Shown here: piece by piece, positions 25,450-34,899 of the stretch | Position numbering within the stretch: the first letter of the stretch is position 1 | Layout: each line of letters begins with the position of its first letter | Source: Paenibacillus lignilyticus | GTDB lineage: Bacteria > Bacillota > Bacilli > Paenibacillales > Paenibacillaceae | DNA: 64,000 bases | Assembly (NCBI RefSeq): GCF_017942085.1 | Contig: NZ_JAGKSP010000001.1 | Coordinates: 62,001 to 126,000 of the forward strand | Direction of reading: 5' to 3' | Made by a program: the position numbers and the translations under genes | The notes under the pieces: generated by a model | Database searches by the model: none | Told to the model about the DNA's origin: nothing | What the model saw: the letters and a program-made list of their open reading frames with translations, nothing else

Positions 25450-25575
25450 AGTGGTCCACTCCTTCTCTTAAACAGCAGCAACACCTTAAAGAGTTCAACA
25501 GGTGCTGCTCGACGTTAAAGATATTCGACCATTTGCGAAAAAAGTCCTGCTTCTAAGCGAGTTGTAATTTTTGCA

Positions 25576-25998
25576 TCATTCGGATATCGCAACCAGTCTG
25601 CGCCATGGCTTACGGATGAGTGGAAGCGCTACAAGAACGACGGCAAGTGCCGCGCCGATCCCGTCATGCCGGATATCCGCAATATCAGGTGTTCGTCCGG
25701 AAACGAACGATTGATGATACTCATCCGTAAGACCGTACAGCACACATAGGAGCACGATTGCCAATTTGAAGGTCCAACGCCTTGCTCGACGTGCAAATCC
25801 ATAATCAAAAGCTAAAGCGAGCACGAAATAAGCGATAAAATGTCCCCAATCAAAGCTGCTCATCTGAGGGAAAAGCTTCTGGAACCATGGGAGAAACGTA
25901 TTCAATTCATCATTCGTACGTGAAGAAAGCAGAAAAATGGTTGCCATAATGATTATCGCCGGGAGGAAGCGAAGCCGCCTCATTGTCGTTTGCTTCAT
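25576..25998 (-). CDS. VanZ-family membrane protein
   Basis: 140 residues with four predicted membrane segments (about 10-25, 50-70, 77-95, 112-130). The family signature GLTDEYHQSFVSGRTPDIADIRHDGIGA is clear between segments three and four. VanZ proteins are associated with glycopeptide tolerance in some hosts, but chromosomal members such as this have no established role. GAAGGTGATAGT precedes the ATG. It is separated from the next minus-strand gene by about 125 nt. Confidence 0.88.
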   Translation of the reverse strand: MKQTTMRRLRFLPAIIIMATIFLLSSRTNDELNTFLPWFQKLFPQMSSFDWGHFIAYFVLALAFDYGFARRARRWTFKLAIVLLCVLYGLTDEYHQSFVSGRTPDIADIRHDGIGAALAVVLVALPLIRKPWRRLVAISE

Positions 25999-26081
25999 AC
26001 TATCACCTTCGTTACAATGGATAAGAGCTTGATGAATCTATGAATGTAAACCACTACGCAACTGCCAAAGGAGGAAAACAG

Positions 26082-26606
26082 GTGTCCTTACAAGGAAAAA
26101 CAATTATTTGCCTGCTCGACGACGAGTTCGAGGATTTGGAACTATGGTACCCCGTTTACCGAGTTCGCGAGGAAGGCGCAACCGTCCTGTTCGCAGGTCC
26201 TGAGAAAGGCCGCACTCATATTGGAAAATACGGCGTTCCTGCCACAGCGGACCTGTCCTTCGACGAAGTCGACGGCAGCAAGATCGACGGTCTGCTCGTA
26301 CCCGGAGGCTGGGCACCGGACAAGCTCCGCCGCTACCCGAAGGTGCTGCAGCTGGTGAAAGAGATGGATACGGCGCAGAAGCCGATCGGTCAGATCTGCC
26401 ACGCCGGCTGGGTGCTGATCTCCGCGAAAATTCTGCAAGGCCGCAAGGTTACATCCACCCCGGGCATTCGCGATGACATGGAGAATGCCGGCGCAACATG
26501 GATTGATGAGCCGGTCGTCGTAGACGGACATATCGTATCGTCGCGTCGTCCGCCGGACTTGCCGCCTTATGCGAAAGCTTTCGTGGACGCGCTTCGCGGC
26601 AACTAA
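26082..26606 (+). CDS. DJ-1/PfpI family protein (type 1 glutamine amidotransferase-like)
   Basis: 174 residues of the PfpI/DJ-1 fold. The nucleophile elbow QICHAGWVL (Cys about residue 107, His next) and the acidic DDEFEDLELWYP segment near the N-terminus are the family catalytic features. Members act as stress proteins, deglycases or intracellular peptidases; the activity here cannot be decided. The GTG at 26082 has AAAGGAGG 7 nt upstream; the in-frame ATG at 26040 does not. Confidence 0.9.
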   Translation: MSLQGKTIICLLDDEFEDLELWYPVYRVREEGATVLFAGPEKGRTHIGKYGVPATADLSFDEVDGSKIDGLLVPGGWAPDKLRRYPKVLQLVKEMDTAQKPIGQICHAGWVLISAKILQGRKVTSTPGIRDDMENAGATWIDEPVVVDGHIVSSRRPPDLPPYAKAFVDALRGN

Positions 26607-26663
26607 AACTCGTTTACCAGAGGCTTCCAAGTAGCGTTGTCCGATATCAACGATGGCGCAGAA

Positions 26664-26695
26664 GAAGGGCGGCAACCCAAGGGTTGCCGCCCTTC
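26664..26695. terminator. Terminator between the PfpI gene and ptsI
   Basis: A perfect 15-bp GC-rich stem (GAAGGGCGGCAACCC and its complement) with a two-base centre, between convergent genes. Confidence 0.8.
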
Positions 26696-26708
26696 TCAAC
26701 GTTCGAGC

Positions 26709-28472
26709 TTATAACGGCTTCGAAACGGCGGCGCGTTCACGTGCCGCAGCGATTGGCGCATCCTGCGAAACGTCCAGCAGCTCATGAATTTCTGCGCTCG
26801 TTCTGCAGCGTAGCAGCTCATCGAACAAGGCGCGGCATTCCTCCTGCTTCAGGGAGAGAAGCCGCTCCTTTACAGGCAATATCGCATGGGCGGACATACT
26901 CAGCTCGTCGACATCCAGTGCGAGCCAGATCGGCAATGCATGAAGATCGCCGGCCATCTCGCCGCAGACGCCTACGTGGATGCCGCTGCGTTTGGCCGCT
27001 TCGATCGTCAGCTTCAGCATCCGCAGGACGGCTGGGTGATACGGCTCATACAGATGAGAAATTTGCTCATTCATCCGGTCGACGGCAAGCGTGAATTGGA
27101 CCAAATCGTTCGTGCCGATGCTGAAGAAGTCGACTTCTTCGGCAAGAATGTCCGCGATAAGAACGGCGGCGGGCAGCTCAATCATAATGCCGACTTCGAT
27201 ATTTTCAGCAAAGCGGATATCTTCCGCCTTCAATTCCGATTTGCATTCTTCCAGCAGGGCATTGGCTGCTCTCACCTCTTCAACCGAAGAGATGAGCGGG
27301 TACATGATCTTCACGTTGCCGTAGTGACTCGCGCGGAGAATCGCTCTTAATTGTGTTTTGAACAAATCCTTCTTGTCGAGACAAATCCGAATGGCCCGGT
27401 AACCCAGAAACGGATTGCTCTCTTCCGGCAGTTCGAAGTAATCCAGCTGCTTGTCGCCGCCGATATCCAGCGTTCGAATAATGAGCGGTTTATGATCCAG
27501 CTTCTCCGCGACCGAGCGGTATACTTCAAATTGCTCCTCTTCCTTCGGAAGTCGGTTGCGGTCCATATAGAGAAACTCCGTCCGAAACAGCCCTACGCCA
27601 TTGGTTCCGCTGCTTAAAGCGACATCCAGCTCCTTCAGAGAGCTGATATTGGCGCTGAGCTCGAATTCCTTACCATCCTGCGTAACCGGCTTGACGCTGA
27701 CAATCTGTTTGAGCTGCTGCTTCTTCTCCCGTTGACGAAGCTGCTTCCCTGTATAATGATCGACCAGCGATTCCTCAGGATGCATATGAACGACGCCCAG
27801 GTCTCCATCGATAATAAGCAAATCGCCGGTTTGGATCGTCTCTTCAAGCTTAGATTCAATACCGACTACTAACGGAACACCCAGCGCTCTTGCCATGATG
27901 GAAGAATGCGAGGTCGTGCTTCCCGCCAAAGTTGCAATGCCCAGAACGTGATTGGGATTCAAATGAGCCAACTGCGATGGGGAGAGCTCTCTGGCGATGA
28001 GCAGGAAAGGCTGTGTATCGGAAGGCAGCGTAATTTCCGGTGCGCCAAGCAAATGCTTGAGCAGCCGGTTACCTACGTCCTTGATATCCAGCGCGCGTTC
28101 TTTCATATATTCATCGTCCAATAGATCGAACATCGTCACAAAATGATCAATGGCTTCTTTTACCGCCACTTCCGCTGCTTTATATTGACGCTGGATGATA
28201 CCCTGGATCTCGTTCATAAAGACCGGATCATCCAATATCGCTAAATGGGCATCGAAGATGCTCGTTTCCTCAGGTCCGACAACCTCGCGCAGCTCATCTT
28301 TCATTTGCTCGATTTCGACCTTCGAGGTGCGAATGCCTTCATACAATCGATCAAACTCGCGCGCCAGATCAGCGACATCGATTTTCTGCTCCGGCAAATC
28401 CCATTCCCAGTTCGGCAGTACGAACGCCTTGCCGATTGCAATGCCGGATGATGCTCCAATTCCTTGAATCAC
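26709..28472 (-). CDS. ptsI: PTS Enzyme I (phosphoenolpyruvate-protein phosphotransferase)
   Basis: Starts the PTS phosphate relay by moving phosphate from PEP to HPr. 587 residues. The phosphorylated His lies in AGSTTSHSSIMARALG (about residue 190). The PEP-binding C-terminal barrel shows GLFRTEFLYMDR, YPLISSVEE, and CGEMAGD with the active-site Cys near 500. The GTG at 28472 overlaps the stop of the upstream IICBA gene (GTGA, 4 nt) and follows GGAGGGG, so translation is coupled. No true ptsH is present in the operon. Confidence 0.95.
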   Translation of the reverse strand: MIQGIGASSGIAIGKAFVLPNWEWDLPEQKIDVADLAREFDRLYEGIRTSKVEIEQMKDELREVVGPEETSIFDAHLAILDDPVFMNEIQGIIQRQYKAAEVAVKEAIDHFVTMFDLLDDEYMKERALDIKDVGNRLLKHLLGAPEITLPSDTQPFLLIARELSPSQLAHLNPNHVLGIATLAGSTTSHSSIMARALGVPLVVGIESKLEETIQTGDLLIIDGDLGVVHMHPEESLVDHYTGKQLRQREKKQQLKQIVSVKPVTQDGKEFELSANISSLKELDVALSSGTNGVGLFRTEFLYMDRNRLPKEEEQFEVYRSVAEKLDHKPLIIRTLDIGGDKQLDYFELPEESNPFLGYRAIRICLDKKDLFKTQLRAILRASHYGNVKIMYPLISSVEEVRAANALLEECKSELKAEDIRFAENIEVGIMIELPAAVLIADILAEEVDFFSIGTNDLVQFTLAVDRMNEQISHLYEPYHPAVLRMLKLTIEAAKRSGIHVGVCGEMAGDLHALPIWLALDVDELSMSAHAILPVKERLLSLKQEECRALFDELLRCRTSAEIHELLDVSQDAPIAAARERAAVSKPL

Positions 28473-30352
28473 GCTGTTTCCCCTCCACCGCTTCTCTCTT
28501 TTAGCACAACTGACATGACGGAAGCCTGGCCCTTTTTAACCCCTTTAAACGGAGCAAAGCTCCAAGAACTGACCAAATCGGAGTTCGTAATGACCATTGG
28601 TGTAGCGAGCGACTTGCTCCCTTTGCGTATTTTCTGCATGTCAAAGGTAATAAGCAATTGACCCGGTTTCACCTGATCCCCTTCTTGGACGACAGCATGG
28701 AAACCATGTCCTTTCATCTGGGAGGTATCGATGCCAATGTGCAGCAGCACCTCGAGCCCTTCCGGCGTGCGAATGCCGATGGCATGCATCGATGGATATA
28801 CATGAATGACTTTCCCTTGGACAGGCGAGACGAGCTCGCCTTTATCCGGCATGAACGCTACGCCATCTCCGACAAGCTTCCCCGCAAAAATCGGATCCGG
28901 CACTTCGGAGAGCGGCAGCATCCGTCCTTGAACAGGGGAACAAAACAGAACCCTAGATATATCCCTTCGTATTGCTTTGTCCATTTCCTCCCGTATCAGT
29001 TCGGAATAGGTACCGAATACGATCTGGACATTGCCCCCGCCCAGCCGGATGACGCCTGCCGCGCCTAAATGTTTAAGAGCGTTGATGTCTACCAGCTTAT
29101 CGCTGGATACCTTCAAGCGAAGACGAGTGATGCAAGCTTCCATCTGCACAATGTTTTCTTTGCCGCCGATGGCTTGCAGGATGAGCGGTGCGCGATAAGG
29201 GATATCTCCTGCCCATTCGTCCAGCTGCGAACCTTCTTCCCGCCCGGGAGTTGGAATTTGGAAACGCTGAATCGCCCATCGGAATAAGAAATAATAGAGC
29301 AAACCGAACAGAATTCCGATCGGGATGAGCAGCCAGCCCCTAGTGGCCAGATGCTCATTAATGAGGAAGTCGATCGCTCCTGCTGAGAACGAGAAGCCAT
29401 GCCTGATGCCAAGCTCGTATGTAAACCACATCATCGCGCCTGACAGAAGCGCGTGGATAACGAATAAGTAAGGCGCTACAAAGAGAAATGCAAACTCAAT
29501 GGGCTCCGTGACTCCGGTTAGGAATGAAGCAAGTGCTGCCGTGGTAAACGTTTTGCGAATTTTCGGCTTCAAATCCTCGCGCGCCTCGTGAATAATCGCA
29601 AACGCGATCGCAGGCAGCGCAAACATCATTGTCGGATACAAGCCTGCCATAAATCCACCGGCTGTAGGATCCCCTGCGAAGAAACGGGGCAAATCTCCGA
29701 AAACGACGGAACCGTCCGGAGTACTGTAGCCTCCGACTTGGAACCAGAAAACGTGGCTGACCAGATGATGCAGCCCGAACACAACCAGAATGCGAAGAAC
29801 GAAACCGAACAGAAACACGCCGAAGCCGCCGCCGGAATCGATAATTTCGCCAAGCTCGATTAAAGCGCTGTGAATATAAGGTGCGAGCTGCACCATGACG
29901 ATGGCCCATATCGTGGAGAATACGCTCACGATGAGCGGAATAAACCGCGGCCCGCCAAAAAACTGTATATACTCCGGGAATTTAATCGACTTGAAGCGTT
30001 CATTAAATATACTGGTCACGATCCCGATTATGACCCCCGTAAACACGGTTGGTTCCAGCTCATAATGGCTCGCATTGATGATGCTTGTATAAATAAACAT
30101 GCCGGCAATGGCTGCCAACCCTGCCGCACCCGCATTGCTCGTCATCCCCATTGCGATGCCAAATGCAAATAAATAGGGCAGAAACGTAAACAGCGTATCC
30201 CCTGCGGTTTGCAGATGGGTATGGATGCTGGGAAGTCCCATCGCGTCCCATGGCAAAGCGCTCAAACTCAGGAATATGGCTGCGCCTGGCAGCACGATCG
30301 TCGGAAGCATGAAGGAACGGCCAAGCTGCTGCAGTTGCCCCATTATGTTCAT
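28469..30352 (-). CDS. PTS transporter IICBA, glucose/N-acetylglucosamine family
   Basis: Sugar permease and phosphotransferase in one chain of 627 residues. The membrane IIC domain (about 1-370) has the N-terminus QQLGRSFMLPTIVLPGAAIF and a TGVTEPIEFAF motif. The IIB domain has its phospho-cysteine in MEACITRLRL (about residue 413). The C-terminal IIA domain has the phospho-histidine in VLLHIGIDT (about 558). The substrate is glucose or GlcNAc; the short N-terminus and LPGAA leader lean toward the GlcNAc side, but this is not certain. GGGGGG precedes the ATG. No antiterminator gene lies nearby. It is cotranscribed with ptsI. Confidence 0.9.
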   Translation of the reverse strand: MNIMGQLQQLGRSFMLPTIVLPGAAIFLSLSALPWDAMGLPSIHTHLQTAGDTLFTFLPYLFAFGIAMGMTSNAGAAGLAAIAGMFIYTSIINASHYELEPTVFTGVIIGIVTSIFNERFKSIKFPEYIQFFGGPRFIPLIVSVFSTIWAIVMVQLAPYIHSALIELGEIIDSGGGFGVFLFGFVLRILVVFGLHHLVSHVFWFQVGGYSTPDGSVVFGDLPRFFAGDPTAGGFMAGLYPTMMFALPAIAFAIIHEAREDLKPKIRKTFTTAALASFLTGVTEPIEFAFLFVAPYLFVIHALLSGAMMWFTYELGIRHGFSFSAGAIDFLINEHLATRGWLLIPIGILFGLLYYFLFRWAIQRFQIPTPGREEGSQLDEWAGDIPYRAPLILQAIGGKENIVQMEACITRLRLKVSSDKLVDINALKHLGAAGVIRLGGGNVQIVFGTYSELIREEMDKAIRRDISRVLFCSPVQGRMLPLSEVPDPIFAGKLVGDGVAFMPDKGELVSPVQGKVIHVYPSMHAIGIRTPEGLEVLLHIGIDTSQMKGHGFHAVVQEGDQVKPGQLLITFDMQKIRKGSKSLATPMVITNSDLVSSWSFAPFKGVKKGQASVMSVVLKERSGGGETA

Positions 30353-30429
30353 AGGTTCCCCCCTCTCTTGAATCTGACATTTCCCAAAAAACCTCTACTC
30401 CTGATCGTAAGGGTTGTTACCGTCTTTGT

Positions 30430-30461
30430 CAAAATAAAACGGCAGACCTCGTGGTCCGCCG
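30430..30461 (-). terminator. Terminator after the CoA-binding protein gene
   Basis: Minus-strand stem CGGCGGACC-ACGA-GGTCTGCCG followed by TTTTATTTT, separating this gene from the PTS operon. Confidence 0.75.
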
Positions 30462-30488
30462 CTTCATTCGATTATGAGCCGAAAACTT

Positions 30489-30926
30489 CTATCCTTTGGA
30501 CTTCCCTTGCGGCAGCAAGATGGAGTCTTCTACCTTGATGCAGCGGTCCATAATGACGTTCAGCCCGCCGCGTTCCGCAATTTCCGCCGCTTCCTCATTA
30601 GAGATGCCCAGCTGCAGCCATAAGGTCTTCGCTCCGATTGCGACTGCTTCTTCCGCAACAGGAGGTGTATGCTCGCTGCGCCGGAAGACATTAACCACAT
30701 CAACCGGAAACGGAATATCCTTCAGCGAGGCGTAATTCTTCTCGCCGAGAATCGTATCCGCCCCTGCCGGGTTAACGGGAATGATGCGGTAGCCTTTCGC
30801 TTGCATCGCTTCCGAAACCATGTGTGACGTACGGTCCGGTTTGTCAGATAAACCGACTACCGCGATAACCGAGCTTGCTTCGAGAATCCCTTTGATTTCA
30901 TCTCTTGAAGGATTAGTATGGGCCAT
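30489..30926 (-). CDS. CoA-binding protein (YccU family)
   Basis: 145 residues with a Rossmann-like CoA-binding domain (VIAVVGLSDKPDRTSHMVSEAM, YRIIPVNPAG) and the conserved LGISNEEAAEIAERGGLNVIMDRCIK segment. Small standalone CoA-binding proteins of this kind have no defined role; binding of CoA or a nucleotide is inferred from the fold. The ATG at 30926 has a GAAGGGA site upstream. It lies downstream of aroA, 53 nt away. Confidence 0.88.
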   Translation of the reverse strand: MAHTNPSRDEIKGILEASSVIAVVGLSDKPDRTSHMVSEAMQAKGYRIIPVNPAGADTILGEKNYASLKDIPFPVDVVNVFRRSEHTPPVAEEAVAIGAKTLWLQLGISNEEAAEIAERGGLNVIMDRCIKVEDSILLPQGKSKG

Positions 30927-30979
30927 GTGAATCCCTTCCCTTCTAACGTTTCGTTTCCTTAGCTTAGACTGCCAATTTC

Positions 30980-32272
30980 CTACTCAATCCATTCGACATT
31001 CGCGCCGAGCGCCTTCAAATGATCGAAGAAGATCGGATAGGACTTCGCCACATGATGGGCATCACGAATGCGAAGCGGTTGTTTGGCACGCAGACCAACG
31101 ACGGTAAGCGCCATAATAACGCGGTGATCGTAGTGCGCATTGATTTCCACGCCGCCTTCCACGCCTTCCGGACGACCGTGAACGATAATTTCGCTCTGAC
31201 GCTCTTCGACGTTCGCGCCGGCTTTGCGCAGCTCATTCAAGTAATCCGTTATGCGGTCGCACTCTTTATAACGCAGGTTCTCAACATCGTAGAATCGGGA
31301 AGTTCCTTCTGCGAATACCGCTGCAGCAACCATGGCAAGTACAGCATCCGTTGCTTTATCGCCATCGAACTCAACCGCTTTCAGCTTGCCGGTCCCTTGC
31401 ACATGCACGATGCCATTCTCGTGCGTCAGCGGTACTTCCATCATACGCAGCACGTCGACAATGGCGCGTTCGCCTTGCTTGCTGTTCTCCTCCAGGCGAT
31501 GCAGAATGACATCGGATTGCGTAACTGCCGCAGCTGCCAGAACGGCTGCGGAACCCGGATAGTCGCCTTGAACGACGTATTTCTTCGCTTCATAACGTTG
31601 TCCGCCCGCAATGCGATAGTGCATCAAGTCTTCGCTTGCTTCTATCACGATGCCTGCTTGTGCAAGAACTTCAAGGGTTTGTCCCACAACAACCTTGGAT
31701 TTCAGGTCATGCAGCACTTCGATTTCGCTGTCTTCCTCCAGCAGCGGCGTCAAGAACAGCAATGCGCTGAGGAACTGCGAGCTCACGTTGCCGGATACTT
31801 GAATTTTGCCGCCTTTGGCTGCGCCGCCGCGAATCGTAATCGGCAGTCTGCCATTCTGATGTTGAACATCTACGCCGATTTGGCCAAGCGCGTCGATCAG
31901 ATCATCATGCGGGCGTTTGCCCAATGAATCCGGGTACCGGTTGATGAATGTAACATCAGGCGCAAGGGCGGTAATGGCCATGAGGAAACGAAGCACGGCT
32001 CCCGCATTTCCCACATCCAGCTCTTTCACGTCTTTGGGATTGCGACCAAAGCCTGTAATCGTAATTTTCTCGTCATCTTCTTCAATAACTGCGCCAAGAT
32101 CGCGAATACAACGGCGCATCGCATCGCTGTCTTCACTATGCGCGGGGTAATAAATGGTGCTGGTGCCTTCCGCGAGAGCGGCAACAAGCAGGTAACGCGT
32201 CGTGTAGTTCTTCGAAGATAGCGCTTGAAGCTCGCCTTGCAGCTTCGGTGTCGGGGTTACGAGTACATCCAT
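30980..32272 (-). CDS. aroA: 3-phosphoshikimate 1-carboxyvinyltransferase (EPSP synthase)
   Basis: Sixth step of the shikimate pathway: joins PEP to shikimate 3-phosphate. 430 residues. Most catalytic signatures are present (QGDYPGSAAVLAAA, GDKATDAVLAM, RYKECDRI, YDHRVIMAL). Two substrate-binding loops differ from the usual pattern: SSKNYTTR replaces GSKSxxNR, so the Ser after the catalytic Lys is Asn. GNAGAVLRF replaces GNAGTAxRP, so the Thr97 and Pro101 positions of the E. coli enzyme are Ala and Phe. AAAGGAG lies 11 nt before the ATG. aroK lies 29 nt upstream, a likely two-gene operon. Confidence 0.93.
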   Translation of the reverse strand: MDVLVTPTPKLQGELQALSSKNYTTRYLLVAALAEGTSTIYYPAHSEDSDAMRRCIRDLGAVIEEDDEKITITGFGRNPKDVKELDVGNAGAVLRFLMAITALAPDVTFINRYPDSLGKRPHDDLIDALGQIGVDVQHQNGRLPITIRGGAAKGGKIQVSGNVSSQFLSALLFLTPLLEEDSEIEVLHDLKSKVVVGQTLEVLAQAGIVIEASEDLMHYRIAGGQRYEAKKYVVQGDYPGSAAVLAAAAVTQSDVILHRLEENSKQGERAIVDVLRMMEVPLTHENGIVHVQGTGKLKAVEFDGDKATDAVLAMVAAAVFAEGTSRFYDVENLRYKECDRITDYLNELRKAGANVEERQSEIIVHGRPEGVEGGVEINAHYDHRVIMALTVVGLRAKQPLRIRDAHHVAKSYPIFFDHLKALGANVEWIE

Positions 32273-32301
32273 CTTAAGTCGGTCTCCTTTATATGTAAGT
32301 G

Positions 32302-32829
32302 TTAGAAACGCATCTTGATGCCGTGCTCAATTAGCTCTACAACCTGCCGGACGCTGAGATCTGACGTGTCAACCGTCAAATGGGCAAACGCATACGCATG
32401 TTTCCGGTCTTCGAGCAATTTATAAACTCGTTCGCGCACGTCGCCTTGAAGCAGCGGACGTGCGGCATCTTCGCTCACACGGGCAATAATTTGCTCCGGA
32501 TCTGCCGTTAAAGCAACCACGAAGCTATCTTGCAGCATCATCGCACGGTTGCGCTCCGACAAGACAGCACCGCCGCCCGTCGCGATCACTAAGGGATCTG
32601 AGCTCCCCAGTACTTCTGCCAGTGCGGCAGTCTCGGCAAGCCGGAAATCCGCCTCGCCACGCGCTGCGAAAATATCCGCAATCGCCTGTCCTTCACGCCG
32701 GACAATCTCGGCGTCAATGTCAGCCGTACCGCATTTCAGAAGCTCTGCCAGCTGCTTGCTGACCGTCGATTTGCCGGTTCCCATAAAGCCGATGAGGACA
32801 ACATGATGAAGCGGTTTTTCCTTCGTCAT
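32302..32829 (-). CDS. aroK: Shikimate kinase
   Basis: Phosphorylates shikimate with ATP, the step just before EPSP synthase. 175 residues. Walker A is GFMGTGKST (about 14-22), the shikimate-binding Asp is in TADIDAEIVRR, and GEADFRLAE and ATGGGAVLSE (about 83-92) are the family motifs. The lid arginine lies in DAARPLLQGD. The ribosome binding site is weak (GGTG followed by a T-run). It is directly upstream of aroA. Confidence 0.95.
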   Translation of the reverse strand: MTKEKPLHHVVLIGFMGTGKSTVSKQLAELLKCGTADIDAEIVRREGQAIADIFAARGEADFRLAETAALAEVLGSSDPLVIATGGGAVLSERNRAMMLQDSFVVALTADPEQIIARVSEDAARPLLQGDVRERVYKLLEDRKHAYAFAHLTVDTSDLSVRQVVELIEHGIKMRF

Positions 32830-32978
32830 TGAAAAAACACCATCCCAATCTATGCGATAACAAAAAACATTTTCCCGTGATTATATCATTATTACAGATT
32901 AACGGGTATAAAAAAATGGTTTCTTCCGTAGAGTTGATAGTACCGATGCCTATAAATCCATGAAGGAGTGACCTCGAT

Positions 32979-33281
32979 ATGGCTCCAATCCCCGAGCCTT
33001 TCTCCGCCCAGTATCGCGTGGACAGGATTTTTAATCCCGATTATCCGCTTTCCCGAGAAGACGTGCTGTGGACCCTAGAGTATATGAAAAAGAAAATGGC
33101 TGACGAAGCGCCTGAATTACTCAGTCTTCCTCAGCCACTCTTATTAAAAAAATTTCAAAGCTTTGCAGAAGCCTCGTTATTCCTGCTTAAGCAGCAGCGC
33201 AGCGGTTGCGGGCAAGAGTCCGACAGGCTGCGAAGCTGCTTACAGGATGTAATAACGGGTCTTACGATTGAATCCAATTGA
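32979..33281 (+). CDS. Small hypothetical protein
   Basis: 100 residues with no recognised family. The sequence is soluble and mostly helical ([40 protein letters not shown]) without signal peptide or membrane segment. The ATG at 32979 is preceded by AAGGAG at about 10 nt, which supports expression. Its last 20 bases overlap the end of gndA on the other strand, a convergent tail-to-tail overlap. It is divergent from aroK. Confidence 0.6.
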   Translation: MAPIPEPFSAQYRVDRIFNPDYPLSREDVLWTLEYMKKKMADEAPELLSLPQPLLLKKFQSFAEASLFLLKQQRSGCGQESDRLRSCLQDVITGLTIESN

Positions 33282-34674
33282 AGTGGAATGATCCTTCTTT
33301 GTCCACACGCTTGAACGTGTGTGCGCCGAAGTAGTCGCGCTGCGCTTGAAGCAGGTTCGCAGGCAGACGCTCTGTGCGGTAGCTGTCGTAGTAGGACAGC
33401 GCGCTCGAGAATGCCGGTACCGGAATCCCTTGCGTTACCGCGGTTGCGATTACTTCACGCCATGCGCCTTGGTACGATTCCACGATTTCTTTGAAGTGGT
33501 CGTCAAGAAGCAGGTTTGTCAATCCCGGGTTTTTGTCGTACGCATCTTTGATGTTTTGCAGGAAGCCTGCACGGATGATGCAGCCGCCGCGGAAAATCAT
33601 CGCGATATCGCCGTAACGCAGGTTCCAGCCATACTCGTCGCTAGCTGCGCGCATTTGTGCGAAGCCTTGTGCGTACGAGCAAATTTTGCTTGCGAACAAC
33701 GCTTTGCGAACCGCTTCGATGAAAGCAGCTTTGTCGCCTTGGTAAGGAGCCGATTGCGGTCCTTTCAGCAGTTTGCTTGCTGCTACGCGCTCGTCTTTAA
33801 GTGCGGACAAGAAACGGGAGAAGACGGATTCCGTAATGATCGACAGCGGCACGCCAAGATCAAGCGCGCTTTGGCTTGTCCATTTACCGGTACCCTTCTG
33901 TCCAGCGGAGTCAAGGATGACGTCAACCATAGGCTGTTTCGTTTCCGGATCATATTTGGAGAAAATATCAGCTGTAATTTCGATCAGGTAGCTGTCGAGC
34001 TCCCCTTTGTTCCATTCCGTGAAGATCGACTGCAATTCTTCCGTGCTAACGCCAAGAACCCGGTTGAGCAGGTCATACGCTTCGCAGATCAGCTGCATAT
34101 CGCCGTACTCGATACCGTTATGCACCATTTTCACGTAGTGGCCGGCACCGTCCGGTCCGATGTATGTGCAGCAAGCGTCGCCGCCAACTTTCGCGGAGAT
34201 CGCTGTAAGGATAGGCTCAACAAGTTTATAAGCAGACTCTTGACCGCCTGGCATAATGGACGGTCCTTTCAGTGCGCCTTCTTCGCCGCCGGAAACGCCT
34301 GTACCGATGAAACGAAGACCGCGTGCTTCAAGGGCTTTGCTGCGGCGCTGCGTATCAGGGAAATAAGCGTTGCCGCCGTCAATAATAATATCGCCTTCAT
34401 CCAGAAGCGGAACGAGTGCATCAATTGTTGCATCTGTGCCTGCGCCGGCTTGGACCATGATTAGAATTTTGCGAGGGACTTCAAGCGATGCTACAAACTC
34501 CTCGACCGTATATGTACCGACGAGGTTTTTGCCAACCGATTCATTCAAGAGATCGTCTGTTTTCTCGCGGGAACGGTTATAAACCGATACCGTAAATCCT
34601 CTGCTCTCAATATTAAGTGCAAGGTTCTTACCCATTACGGCAAGACCGATAACGCCGATTTGCTGCTTAGACAT
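33262..34674 (-). CDS. gndA: 6-phosphogluconate dehydrogenase, decarboxylating
   Basis: Oxidative pentose phosphate enzyme: turns 6-phosphogluconate into ribulose 5-phosphate, CO2 and NADPH. 470 residues, the length of the long NADP-dependent form. The N-terminus [15 protein letters not shown] is the nucleotide-binding site; [30 protein letters not shown] (with the catalytic Lys just before, in [10 protein letters not shown]) and FRGGCIIRA are family motifs. The ATG at 34674 with GGAG 6 nt upstream is preferred over the GTG at 34686. Confidence 0.96.
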   Translation of the reverse strand: MSKQQIGVIGLAVMGKNLALNIESRGFTVSVYNRSREKTDDLLNESVGKNLVGTYTVEEFVASLEVPRKILIMVQAGAGTDATIDALVPLLDEGDIIIDGGNAYFPDTQRRSKALEARGLRFIGTGVSGGEEGALKGPSIMPGGQESAYKLVEPILTAISAKVGGDACCTYIGPDGAGHYVKMVHNGIEYGDMQLICEAYDLLNRVLGVSTEELQSIFTEWNKGELDSYLIEITADIFSKYDPETKQPMVDVILDSAGQKGTGKWTSQSALDLGVPLSIITESVFSRFLSALKDERVAASKLLKGPQSAPYQGDKAAFIEAVRKALFASKICSYAQGFAQMRAASDEYGWNLRYGDIAMIFRGGCIIRAGFLQNIKDAYDKNPGLTNLLLDDHFKEIVESYQGAWREVIATAVTQGIPVPAFSSALSYYDSYRTERLPANLLQAQRDYFGAHTFKRVDKEGSFHFNWIQS

Positions 34675-34837
34675 TTGATTCTCCACACCTTTTCTCTGTT
34701 ATAGTAATGACACAGTACGGCGAAGCAACAACCTTCGCTTGCGGATACAATGATCCTATTTTACTCCTTTTGGACAGGAATGAAAACCTTCTTCATCAGA
34801 AAAATGTCGATTCCCCCTATATATTACCACACAAACA

Positions 34838-34877
34838 AAATAAACCCCCGGTTTGCTGGCATCCCGGAGGTTTATTT
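34838..34877 (-). terminator. Terminator of the unknown gene at 34900
   Basis: Inverted repeat AAATAAACC...GGTTTATTT with GC-rich inner arms; on the minus strand it ends in GGTTTATTTTG. The rest of the 34687-34837 gap shows no gene. Confidence 0.7.
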
Positions 34878-34899
34878 CCTATCTTTAATCTTGGTTATT

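Noticed and set aside
33319..34464. 381-codon open frame opposite gndA
   Set aside because: Cys/Arg/Phe-rich shadow of a complete gndA gene.
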